Assembly (NCBI GenBank): GCA_910578765.1
Contig: CAJTRW010000006.1
Coordinates: 29,649 to 74,772, forward strand
Reading direction: 5' to 3'
From: an uncultured Christensenella sp.
GTDB lineage: Bacteria; Bacillota; Clostridia; Christensenellales; Borkfalkiaceae
DNA length: 45,124 bases
The notes below the pieces were generated by a model. The model saw only the letters and a program-made list of their open reading frames with translations. It had not been told where the DNA came from and did not search any database. The stretch's first letter is position 1, and each line of letters opens with the position of its first letter. The position numbers and the translations under genes are program-made. Of this stretch, positions 35,601 through 42,900 are shown one piece after another.

Positions 35601-38433
35601 CCCTAAAATTGTATCGGTTATATTCACTGTCCGCGACTCCGTAACCACCGAACGGCACATTGCCTACAACGACATCAAACTTATCGTCCGGAAAACTCGT
35701 GTCCTCGAAGCCTTTAATCTGCACATTAGCTTGCGGGTATAACTTCGCCGCAATTCTGCCCGTAAGGTTATCCAATTCCACGCCGTACAGTCTGCTGCCG
35801 TCCGCTATCTCTTTTGGCATAAACCCGAAAAAATTGCCCGTTCCCATTGACGGTTCAAGTATTCGGTTGTTGCCCTTTACGCCGAATCTTTCAAGCGCAG
35901 TATAGATACCGCCGATAACGTCTTTTGCCGTGTAATAGGCGTTGAGCGTACTGCTTCGTGCTTGCTCGTAATCTTCCGCAGACAGCAAGCCTTTCAGCTC
36001 GGCGTATTCCCTTTTCCACCCCTCGTTGTTTTCGTCAAACGCTTGCGACAGTCCGCCCCAACCGACAAACTGCGCCAATGTCTTTTTTTCTGCTTCGGTT
36101 GCGTTGCGGTTTTCGGCATACAGCTTGTTTACAAGCCTGATAGCCGACACATTATTTTTGAATCTCGTCTTTGCTCCGCCAAGCTCGGTTTGGTCTAACA
36201 CTCCGTTTAAGTCGGTGTTTTCGTTTTCCTCAAGAATAGCATCTTCTTCGGCTTGAGAAAATCTTGCGTCTATTAGCGTGTCCCAAGTTTCATCTTCTTC
36301 CGAAAATAATTTGGGTTGCTCTATATAACGGTCTTTTTCTATAAGCGAAATAACCTTATCCGCAAATTCTTCCCATTTAAGAAAAATACTGTCTTGATAG
36401 TTGTAAGTTATCTCGCCCCTGTATATCCATATCCCCTGTTGGTTATAAATTGCGGAATGTTCCTCCCCGCGTTCCTCAATAGCGCCGTACTCGGTTTTAA
36501 GAAACTCCGCAAATTCCGTGAGCTTGGTCGTGTCCGCATACTCGTCTAAAATACGCTGTTTCCTATCCGCAGACGCGGAAAATATAACTTGGTTTATAAG
36601 CTCGTTTTTGCGCCGTTCTTCTTCTGCACGCAATTCCTTTTGACGGTTTTGCTCGGTTGTATATTCGACGTACTTCTGTTTTTCCTGTTCGGAAAGATAG
36701 TTGTCGTCGTCTATTAGATCGGCTATGCGGTTAGCTACTTCGGGCCATTTCAAAAAAGTCTGTTCAAGGTTTTCGCCCTTCTCGCCCTGTAAATAGATTT
36801 TTACACCTTTGGGACTGTGATCTTCGCAAATACCACCATAGCCGCTACGTCCGCCCCAACCGTACTCTTTTTTAAGAAATTCAGCAAAAGCCTTTTCGGA
36901 CGGGTTTTCATTGTATTTGTCAAAAATGCGAAATTTGCCGTGTTCTACGCCGCTACCGTATTTAAGGTCTGTCTCAATTATTTGCTCTAACCGTGATTTT
37001 TCCTGCGGATTGAACAAGTCGAACATTGACAGTTGCGGCTTTTCTTTACGCTTACGGTCTTTGATACCCTTTTCTGGCTTTTTCGGTGTGGACTTTACTT
37101 TGTCTTTCGGCTGTTCGCTTGTGCTTTCGGGCTGTTCGTCCGTTTCGTCAAACTCGTCCTCATCTTCGGCTTCGGCATCGTCCAAATCCTCGTCGTCTAT
37201 TTCTTCCGATTGTACGCTTTCGTCAAACTCGGTTTCTTCTTCCGACTGTTCGTCGTCCGTTTCACCAAGCTCTGACATAAGCTCGTTTCTCCACTCGTTA
37301 TTAGACTGTTCGTCATCAAACGGCGTAGATTCGTCGTCCGCAATTTTCGTTAGCACGGGCTTTTGTTTTTCTTTCGGCGTTTCGCTTTGTTCAAGCAATT
37401 CCTCGTGTGAAAGTATATACTTTGGTTCTTCGTTCGGCTCTATCAGCAATACGCCGCTAAACGCAAGTATTTTGTCCAAATACTTATCCATAGCGTGATA
37501 TGGCATACCGCACATAGGCACTCTTTCAGGCAAGCCGAAGTCTCTGCCCGTGAGCGTTAAATCCAACTCTTTCGATAAGGTTTTCGCGCTATCGTCAAAC
37601 GCTTCATAGAAGTCGCCGTAGCGCATTAAGACTATCGCGTTCGGATTTGTTTTCTGCGCTTTTTTGTACTGTTCGTACATTGGATACAGCGGATGATTCG
37701 GCTTCTCGAGAACTTGCTCCGTATGTTTGACTGAAACAACAGGTTCATCCGATACAGCTTCTTCTTCCGTATCGTCTATTATTTTGATTTCTTCTTTATT
37801 CTCCGAATACGCTTCCTCTATGTCCTGCGCGAGCATATCCGCCCGTATATAAACGTCTTTTATAAACTCCGCATTCTCTTTATATGAATAAGGCAATCCG
37901 CTAAAACCGATACCGACGCTTTTGGGGAAACCCGTCTTTGAATACAGCGAATAAGCAATACCGTCTATAAGCAATTTATCTCTTTCGTCGTCACCCGTAA
38001 GCGCGTCCTGCTCTTGCAAATAAAGCTCTACGCCTTTATGTATTTTGCGATAATCGCTTTTTTCTTCTTCGGCGTATTCCGTGCCGTTCAATTCGTCTAA
38101 CCCACCGAGCAATCGCTTCATTGGCAGTATAGGGCGAGAATAACGTTTATCGCCGTGCGTGTCGTTTGCGTCGAATACGAACTGCTTATAACCGTCGTAA
38201 TCATAGTAGGCTATGCCCTTTCTGCCCTTCGTTACGCGCCGCCCCATAGCCGCCCACTCGTTGAACGACAAGCATACCGTAGCATTCGGGCGTTCTATAA
38301 TTATCTGGCAAGCGTCGTGCAAGTTAATATGAGGGTTTTGCGCTACAAACCGATAAAAGTTTTTAAGCTGCTCTCCGTCAGCAAGCATCTCTGCGATTGA
38401 TGTGTTGCATTCTTTTGCATTCACGTTAGACAT
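26611..38433 (-). CDS. Giant polyvalent protein: MutS-I-like, methylase, SNF2 helicase, DUF3849-like, PrimPol
   Basis: This 3,940-residue protein is a chain of DNA-processing domains. In order: a 200-residue conserved head; a MutS domain I-like segment (about 250-330; RYGDFYEAFDD and VPMCGMPYHAM); an acidic linker (about 340-485); two related domains (about 485-740); FVGWGGLSQAFDE near 795. Next is a DNA methylase with EPSMGTGNFFG near 863 and NVPFGG near 926 (in place of NPPY/F). Then an SNF2 helicase: HHVVGSGKTYT near 1544, YIDEAHYYKN near 1704, REGRIIRQGNE near 2040. DUF3849-like sequence lies near 3080 (RYSRENKDWA), and three 100-residue repeats at about 3320, 3425 and 3540. A PrimPol (CIDLDGC, SGKGLHIFG, FIALTGDYY, about 3650-3800) and a helical bundle end it. 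The start is the ATG at 38433 behind GGAGGCGAA. It probably remodels and primes element DNA after transfer. Confidence 0.96.
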   Translation of the reverse strand: MSNVNAKECNTSIAEMLADGEQLKNFYRFVAQNPHINLHDACQIIIERPNATVCLSFNEWAAMGRRVTKGRKGIAYYDYDGYKQFVFDANDTHGDKRYSRPILPMKRLLGGLDELNGTEYAEEEKSDYRKIHKGVELYLQEQDALTGDDERDKLLIDGIAYSLYSKTGFPKSVGIGFSGLPYSYKENAEFIKDVYIRADMLAQDIEEAYSENKEEIKIIDDTEEEAVSDEPVVSVKHTEQVLEKPNHPLYPMYEQYKKAQKTNPNAIVLMRYGDFYEAFDDSAKTLSKELDLTLTGRDFGLPERVPMCGMPYHAMDKYLDKILAFSGVLLIEPNEEPKYILSHEELLEQSETPKEKQKPVLTKIADDESTPFDDEQSNNEWRNELMSELGETDDEQSEEETEFDESVQSEEIDDEDLDDAEAEDEDEFDETDEQPESTSEQPKDKVKSTPKKPEKGIKDRKRKEKPQLSMFDLFNPQEKSRLEQIIETDLKYGSGVEHGKFRIFDKYNENPSEKAFAEFLKKEYGWGGRSGYGGICEDHSPKGVKIYLQGEKGENLEQTFLKWPEVANRIADLIDDDNYLSEQEKQKYVEYTTEQNRQKELRAEEERRKNELINQVIFSASADRKQRILDEYADTTKLTEFAEFLKTEYGAIEERGEEHSAIYNQQGIWIYRGEITYNYQDSIFLKWEEFADKVISLIEKDRYIEQPKLFSEEDETWDTLIDARFSQAEEDAILEENENTDLNGVLDQTELGGAKTRFKNNVSAIRLVNKLYAENRNATEAEKKTLAQFVGWGGLSQAFDENNEGWKREYAELKGLLSAEDYEQARSSTLNAYYTAKDVIGGIYTALERFGVKGNNRILEPSMGTGNFFGFMPKEIADGSRLYGVELDNLTGRIAAKLYPQANVQIKGFEDTSFPDDKFDVVVGNVPFGGYGVADSEYNRYNFRVHDYFLAKSIDKVKPSGIVAIVTSKGTMDKLNPSARKYVAERAELLGAIRLPNTAFKQTAGTEAVADILFFRKREEKLADISGEEWLGTGKTDDGYELNNYFIKHPEMVLGTLAEEIGLYGGKDITVKPDGRELSEALSEAVKNLPQDFYINPEAKPDEESTIEVDYNVKPMCFKAENGRLYMRIGDEMVEQRIPAFPKDAYQRICGMIALREELHHILDLQIQGCSDEVLKREQWKLNSQYDLFIKKYGELNGQTNTRLFSDDGDSALLFACEEIDKETGKVSKSDVFSKRTIRPYVVPTSTDDCFEALQISKNERGRVDISYIEELTGKSYDDVLFELGDVIFRDPEKTDRVDKYSGFVTSEEYLSGKVVVKLNTARRYAEQYAEYQANVEALEKVQPTPLTASEISVRLGQTWIDKEIYKQFYMELVGVNWWHRGYVELFYNPHDSSWRLDQKDSVRLDTQMKQKEVYGTNRAPAYRLFIDCMNLKATTIYDTVQDEDGKERRVLNQAETIAAREKQNKIKEEFQNWIFAKPERREELEATYNRLFNQITLPHYDGSYLKFPEMNPAIELRPHQKDAIHRIITNDQSTLLHHVVGSGKTYTMAASIMKMRQLGLCKKAMVAVPNHLVQQWASEWRKLYPNAKILVATKEDLEKSNRQKFVSKVALGDWDGIIIAQSSFAKIPVSQERQIKKLNEEIKQVEETIFNTWSEQGMPRGAVKNLEQIKKTKQAQLKKLMDSSKKDDVLTFENLGVDYLYIDEAHYYKNLFLYTKMNNVAGISSAASQRASDIKLKCEYLQELHGNDRGVVFATGTPISNSMTEMYTMQRYLQPSTLKEIGIEFFDGWAADFGETVTSMELAPSGKGYQARTRFAKFTNLPELQTLYRSFADVITSDMVQLAVPEAEKHVINLKPSDTVIDLAEKIAERAEIIHNGGVKPEIDNMLKVTSDGKKLALDPRCFVPDSEDEEGSKLNEAARRIYEIWEKTTDVKGTQIVFCDLSTPKVKSDEYTYGLRFDAYNDLKYKLAQKGIPSDEIAFIHDAHTDEQKQTLFDRVNSGAIRVIIGSTEKCGAGTNVQKRLLALHHLDTPYRPSDMEQREGRIIRQGNENKKVDIYTYVMERTFDSYSYQILENKSRFIQQITRGDFTAREFEDIDETTLSYAEIKAITAANPRIKRKMEVDAEIARLRVLEGQYKKNLYSLQDKIRKDFPEDIRRQELLLERATLDFMHLQSSKPADPEAFEISVNGKVYTDKKEGGKALMDALYGCKPETVVAEYCGFKLSMNPMKSLTGERDITLAANGQYTMALGESTSGNLQRLDNFMEDFPKRKERLENRLQQLKNDLEIAKEQVKKPFEHRGKLSELLSEQAELNAELNLDKREEIVVIDDGNGDSGENYKMLPTQRKSREEKIIDNEDKIAAMQVVVLPDYEVDIEDMHKYGYVWDGMLPLTRDKAARLWGMGLQVYKLGADNTLQEIEHYGNFGFDTKEKAMFGIEKPVWKRFLESEKALPYFAARSQFAESAGVVTSGDMDSIDERFTIDFIEANYKERADLDDYLADKPKPKPEEMKAYTVRLLDEFSLRIWRDELKYYGWEERDVLVALANHLENEEMKAEAKQLTDRPFNAEKELLSRLAGFSEQEIENMDLAAFDDELTVLDKQPPYMLNESSAVHRYMDGVLLLRNDTTRNSWYVINDTSAKNKDGSYIDKGDKTDVMTVLAYNGLYDGNPMREFYSEEEARAYYTEKIKAIRDVRLKSAKNNPLVVGGGSERDRIFAIIEDYCDSSERIHGGTEDGIDLELLANNADCPIETTKELLLKYGASIDGNKVTLNDELQFERRVISNRPNYSDFVSNLRRSYFALRKQIDYESEVIESVKNEYDNFQAEMLKSKPKKVFHNSYKINLYNEFSDVIQSGKEYLSDNDFKALYEDKGHILDSLYDDYIGSENYSVETYGDTAMFIKDYCESAHNEIYYPITYYGKDTENRAYYSMTKGISLEDLVWFEKNTKADMLTVAAPACYVGKAELEKLHIFYLNIGRDISEEQLIGENTMGNMMNAMDNYQYIYPLYLKTGEYAYEHYEIIAHRNSRKSNMECKLAIEEAIRQNYDGMRLNDGIEDKLIEQYGMERVVFVLANTVNERNWDGRYSRENKDWARTIPMSEDENVRSECCLETHPAVLDAFINRIRRKIKENIKKEIVETMTKTDMLMGTEHEKVKAYYTFNYRMQASGEGYYQAYMVDNKNGEIFPIFNFNFSTQKELEEEWQRRLASGVFGDAKLIKCEPNELLNISNEIVKKQKKEKEMAQDKYKNFTARGDKVLSIIKDRDDRNIAIIQREKIGDFVVAARYDTTDGTWAQGKYDFKTLEDAEQYRTEKYGFENTSDTIDKKWLTCKVSPEALIKKYQFNSRFMMPKGSGYEGYAYSIFNDRIKEGTITTDLKSDTRERALVIRIPDNKNVEISGNGKTVEIDPHEFISLVNKTTSDKYEREQRYTVGFPPEAFIKEYDTSMLVAMPNDTKYKGYVYYLPKSVITEDKHSDVGTLIANIGESFKVTLRKGEERIELTAKEYLELVGDKKADKYGRDTSEIDEYREQQSEDDKKWSTVAISENAVIANYQNSTLFKMPKGEYAGYVYYIPSGMVRKDENGLSLRVPEDFTAHLKDGDNKKDLSAQEIIAAIEGKTDEDYESIYRKPSEEAVKQFEKVEGNLRRNVPAEMLKKPNWVVVRTRENNDTGRLDKFLINPHTDKFAESDNPETWADFDTACNYAKENGGVCLAYALEWDNDIACIDLDGCMQENGDFSEIAEQTFNAAKGSYCERSVSGKGLHIFGKTKGSDLRSFSKDKTMEYYQGGHFIALTGDYYGSSELKSFDTPEMQSILTSKLEKRTEWKHTGEGIEGLSSMDDREMLEKAFAAKNGDTVKRLYNGEDVRGNHSNSDMSLMNYLAFWSNHDIDQMLRVFSSSGLYRADKPQSYYEHTAIKAVKGTPCYTPPKASNNKPCGNGSDSGNNK

Positions 38434-38857
38434 TTCGCCTCCGATCAAATCTATGACTCGGAAGCTCGTCCGAATCAAAAATCAAATTTTCAAATTCTTC
38501 ACTCTGTTCCCAATTCGCGCCGTATTCTTTTTCTTGTTCCGCAATTCTGCGAGCTTTCTTTTCCATAGGTGTTTCAAGGCAATGCGCTATGCACGGATTA
38601 TATTTGCATCTCATTTGTCCCTCCCATACATATTTTTGTATTCGTCTTTTTTCCTGTAAGCTCGGAAACCAAATAACTGATATTGCCGCTCTTACCCCGA
38701 GCAAACGTACAAGCTCCTTAATTTCCGCTTTATTAAATCGACAACGTTTATACAGTTTGCGTCTGAATTTACACTTATCCATTCCGAGTTGCGCCGCAAC
38801 AAAACTTTGTTTCAACCGTTTGCGTTTTAGCCAATGTTTCAGAACGCAACTTTTCAA
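38426..38857 (-). CDS. Small DNA-binding-like protein
   Basis: The 143-residue product starts KSCVLKHWLKRKRLKQSFVAAQLGMDKCKFRRKL (pattern: basic helix, then QSFVAAQLG, as in HTH domains), followed by AEIKELVRLLG and a charged tail with CKYNPC. The HTH-like first 60 residues suggest a regulator. The start is TTG at 38857 behind GGGG; an earlier ATG would overlap the gene before it. The stop overlaps the start of the giant gene by 8 bases, so the two are coupled. Confidence 0.7.
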   Translation of the reverse strand: MKSCVLKHWLKRKRLKQSFVAAQLGMDKCKFRRKLYKRCRFNKAEIKELVRLLGVRAAISVIWFPSLQEKRRIQKYVWEGQMRCKYNPCIAHCLETPMEKKARRIAEQEKEYGANWEQSEEFENLIFDSDELPSHRFDRRRNV

Positions 38858-38879
38858 GGTTATCCCCTTTTTGTAATAC

Positions 38880-39140
38880 TCAGTAAAGTTTGTTTCCGAC
38901 AAGAATGTATTTACTCTTAAAGCCATTCAGCGTTTCCTCCTCAAAATCTATGAGCTTCTCAACCGCTTGTTCGCCGTGCTTGTTGTAAATATCCTTTACC
39001 GCTTCATAACCGATTTGCTTGCCCTGTTCGAGCAATCTGACAACTACTACGCTCAAGCCTAAACTGTTCGCAAGATCTACATAATTTTTAATACAGTGCT
39101 CTTTACAAAAACTACGGCATCCGATAATATTCAGTTTCAT
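38880..39140 (-). CDS. Small HTH-like protein
   Basis: The 86-residue protein carries NYVDLANSLGLSVVVVRLLEQGKQIGYEAVKDIY. That is the helix-turn-helix pattern (LANSLGLS followed by a second helix) of small phage-type regulators, though weak. Two cysteines and a histidine near the start (CRSFCKEHC) could bind metal. AAAGGAGCAG precedes the ATG. It lies in the leading regulatory group before the giant gene. Function unknown. Confidence 0.72.
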   Translation of the reverse strand: MKLNIIGCRSFCKEHCIKNYVDLANSLGLSVVVVRLLEQGKQIGYEAVKDIYNKHGEQAVEKLIDFEEETLNGFKSKYILVGNKLY

Positions 39141-39216
39141 TTCCTGCTCCTTTCTTCGTGGATTTGTTCAATCCCCCTCATGTGGTAGGCAATTAAGAAG
39201 CCCAAAAGTTTACATC

Positions 39217-39699
39217 TTACAAAAAATTTTTTAAAAATTCTTTTAATCGACCGATTTTTCTTGATATTGCCGCCTTCTTCACGCCTCTTTGTTCGGCGAT
39301 ATCTTTTTGTTTCAATCCGTCATACAAAAGCATCGTTAAAATTTCTTTGTCTGAATCCGACAAAGACGAAACCGCCATATATAGGTCTTTATTTTCAATT
39401 TGCTCTATCCAACCGAATCGCTCGGTTTCAAAGTGATTGTCCTCTACCGAAAATTTATGTAAGAATTTCTTTAATAACGGGTTCTTTGCGTCGCTATCAC
39501 AATCGTCCTCATCAAATACCGTAATATTCAGGCTTTGCGTATGACGAGCTTCGCGCCGTCTGCCTCTATACCAATCTTCGTCACAACTTCGCAAAAGTTG
39601 GATTTGTTCCTCCGTCATTCCCGCTGCAAGACATTCCCTGCGTAGCTTCGCTTGTTCTCTTTCCAACAATGCCCTTTCCTTTCCATCATTCCATTCCAT
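39217..39699 (-). CDS. Sigma-70 region 4-like regulator
   Basis: The 160-residue protein ends in a sigma region 4-type HTH: LSDSDKEILTMLLYDGLKQKDIAEQRGVKKAAISRKIGRLKEFL (diagnostic parts: LSDSDKEIL and KQKDIAEQRGV). The N-terminal half is charged and shows no region 2. Proteins of this type are common early regulators of Gram-positive ICEs. The ATG at 39699 follows GGAGG. It is the first gene after two tandem terminators and so likely has its own promoter in 39700-39800. It probably controls the operon that follows. Confidence 0.85.
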   Translation of the reverse strand: MEWNDGKERALLEREQAKLRRECLAAGMTEEQIQLLRSCDEDWYRGRRREARHTQSLNITVFDEDDCDSDAKNPLLKKFLHKFSVEDNHFETERFGWIEQIENKDLYMAVSSLSDSDKEILTMLLYDGLKQKDIAEQRGVKKAAISRKIGRLKEFLKNFL

Positions 39700-39752
39700 T
39701 TTTAAAATCCTCCGATAGTTTTGTCATTATTTAGTACAGTTTTTTTTCTACA

Positions 39753-39793
39753 AAATCGGAAAAACAGTTCAAATAAATCCACAAATCGGAAAA
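39753..39793. repeat. Two AAATCGGAAAA direct repeats upstream of the sigma-like gene
   Basis: Identical 11-base copies at 39753-39763 and 39783-39793 are spaced 30 bases start to start, close to three helical turns. TTGAAC (minus strand) lies between them. They could be operator sites of the sigma-like gene promoter, for which I see only weak -10 candidates. Confidence 0.5.
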
Positions 39794-39808
39794 TTTTTTA
39801 CAATAAAA

Positions 39809-39841
39809 AAACCGATTGCGATTTGAAATCGCAGTCGGTTT
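39809..39841 (-). terminator. Second terminator behind the surface-protein operon
   Basis: A 16-bp stem with one G-U pair (39809-39824 with 39826-39841) is followed on the minus strand by a run of seven Ts. Confidence 0.85.
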
Positions 39842-39856
39842 CGAATGACAAAAAAA

Positions 39857-39902
39857 GTGCCGCCAAACAGTAACCTCTTGCGGTTAAACTGTTCGCCGAC
39901 AC
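39857..39902 (-). terminator. First terminator behind the surface-protein operon
   Basis: A long, imperfect hairpin contains AACAGT/ACTGTT and AACC/GGTT plus an outer GTG/CAC stem, with a T run (minus strand) behind it. It lies 36 bases after the stop of the surface protein gene at 39939. Two terminators in series isolate the surface genes from the regulatory genes. Confidence 0.8.
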
Positions 39903-39938
39903 TATTTTTTGATTATGATAAAATTTTTACAAATTCAT

Positions 39939-42900
39939 TCAATTGTGAGTTGAAGGTAAGGTTATGGACGGAGCTCCAATTATATGTGTAGGTGCGGCAC
40001 ACAATCTTGATGAACATCCTCCATCAACTCTAACCATCCCGTCAAATGGAATTCCAGATATACCAATTTGTGTAATCCATTTGTCAATTGAAATAACTCC
40101 AATTATACCAAAAGCAGGTGAACCTTCTTCTCCATTTCTATATGCTGTTCCTGCATCCCCTCCTTTAATATATAGATTATCCGCACACATAATAGATAGA
40201 TTTTCACAATAAATTGCACACGCTCCGTTCCCTCCATTAATATTTGAAGAGGTACCATTTTGTCCCGATGCACCATAAATTTCTACTCTGCCATAAGTAT
40301 AAAGATTTAAGCAGCCTCCTGAAGAATTTAAGGAATAGGCATTTAGATTAACCCCATTGGTTCTTGCAAAAGGTTTTATCATAGGAGGAAAAGTAGGGCC
40401 GACAACAATTGGAGGATTGAATCCAGGCACGACGGGGTTAATAGGAATTGAAGTAGGGGTATTTATTCCGTCCCATATAGGTACAGAACTCTCCGTATGA
40501 ACATAAATTCCAGATTGAGGACAGAGTTTGCCATCAATTTCTACAATCGGCGCTCTTATTGCAAAATTGTCCAAATGTAATTTAAATTGTGTATTACGTT
40601 TTGTACTCACTGTTATATACATTTGATAGCTAGTATATAATTTACTATAAAGATACACTTCAGTGACATTTGATGTAATTTCTATATGAAAAGGAGGTTT
40701 AATTATCGTGGGCATTATATAAGTTCCATTATTATTTATCTTATAGTAAGATAAATTCTTAGGAATTTGCATCTCGACCCCATTAATAGGTCTATTCACC
40801 CAACTTGCGGTCAATTGAAGATAAGTTTCTTCTCGACGAGTTAAAATCGAGGAATCTAATTTAATTCCTTTCTCTTCATCAATAAGCCAACCGTCAAATA
40901 TATAACCCGCTTTGTACAGGCTACCAATTTCAATTTCTTCAAGATATTTTATTGATTGCGGGAAATTTCCTTCTTTTTTTGAACCGCCTTGATATCTGTA
41001 CTGTATATAAGTTACAAAATCTTCCCATTCACCATGTATATCTATTACATTGTCTTTATAGGGTATACTTAAATCTAAAAGATAAGTGTCCATGTATTCC
41101 CATACATATTTCTTGCCTGTTTCTTTATTTAATACAGATTCAAAAAAAATATGATTTTCTACATTAAAACTATCAGGATTTGGATTATCTAATCCTTCCG
41201 GTAAACCTATATAATTTAATTTATATTGAATTAATTCCCAAGTTTGTTCAATAGTGCCGTTTCCACCTTTCCATTTTCTATCACAAACTAATTTATTTAT
41301 CTCATCGTCATAATGATAGAAACAATCATCTCCAATAACGAAATTCAAACTATAACCAATTTCTTTTTTAACGTATATTTGTGAATCATCTAAAACAGGC
41401 GGTAAAACGTTGACATAATTTATTTCAAACATTGGCAAAATATTTTTAAATACTTTTAAATTAAATTCTTTAAATGTTTTATCACTTATAGATGTTTTAT
41501 ATTTAATTGTTACTAAATCATAAATATCACTTAATGCGGTTAAATTATAATCCCTGTTAATAACTATTTGCTCCGAAAAAATCTTTTCTTTGGAATCCAA
41601 ATCATACCATGCATCAAAATCACGATTTTCATATACAGGAATTGGTAGGGTAAATACATAATTTTTTTCAAACCAAAATTCATTTTCTGATTTATTAGGC
41701 AAAGTCCCACCTTCAACATCTAATTTTACTCTATAAAACTCCTTATCAAATATTACATTCGTAAATTTTCCTGCCCAATTAACAGCCCATCCTTCCTCAT
41801 CTTTACTATCCCTATAATTTATATGATTTTCATTATGGACATAAACAGTTTGATTTTCCGGAATCCATTCTTCTACGATTGCAGAACCAACATTTATTGT
41901 TTTGTCGGTTATATGTAATTCTTTTATGCTTATTGCGCCTTGAAAAGCGTATGAGCCAATTGTTTTCACACTTTCGGGTATTTCAACTTTATTATCTGAC
42001 TGTGAAACAAGGTCATTAAGTTTATTTATTAATTTCTCTTTTTCATTAGCACCTTTTTCATAAGGATTTTCGCTTGGTGTCTCAAAAAATATATTCTCCA
42101 AAACAGCACATTGTGTAAACATACCTTCAGCAATTTCAGTATCAACAGGCAAAATAACCGAATTTATAGAAGAAGCAGAAAAAATTTCTAATGAACTTTC
42201 ACCATTATATAGACTTTCATAATCAGGAGAATCTTCAATTTCCTTAAATTCTACGGGTCTATTAAATATAACATTTTTACCTGTATTAAAAATAAATGAG
42301 TTCGAATCAATAACAATAGGTATTTCCGAATATTCGATTATTAAATTTTCATAAAATGCATCAACATACGCGTTATCATCTATTCCAAGTATAGGATATT
42401 TGAAACCTCCAAGAGTAGCTTCTTTGGGTATAACTATATCGTCACTTATAAATATGTTCGGATCCAACACATCCAAATCAGTCAAGTTGGTTTGACCTTT
42501 AGTTATAATAAATCCTTTAATGTCGCTGCCAGATCTTGCTTGATTATCTTTTATTAATTCTGCGCGTGGTTTGGTAGTTATTTTACTGTTAAAATGTACA
42601 TCTTGATTCTCATTACCAGACATCCAACTGCTTGTCCAATTAACGCAATCGCTTTCGGTAGCCCTTACCTCTACCTGAGTATTATTTCTACTAAAAACAC
42701 TTGAACCTATAGATTTTACCGTCTTGGGTATAACGATAAGGTCTAATTGCGGACACCTGTAAAATGCGTTATTTGCAATTTCAATTACATTACTTAAATC
42801 TACAGATCTAAGTTTGGCGCAATTAGCGAAAGCCATATTCCCTATTTTTTTAACTGTTCTGGGCAAATCCACAACAACCAAATTTGATGCAGACATAGCG

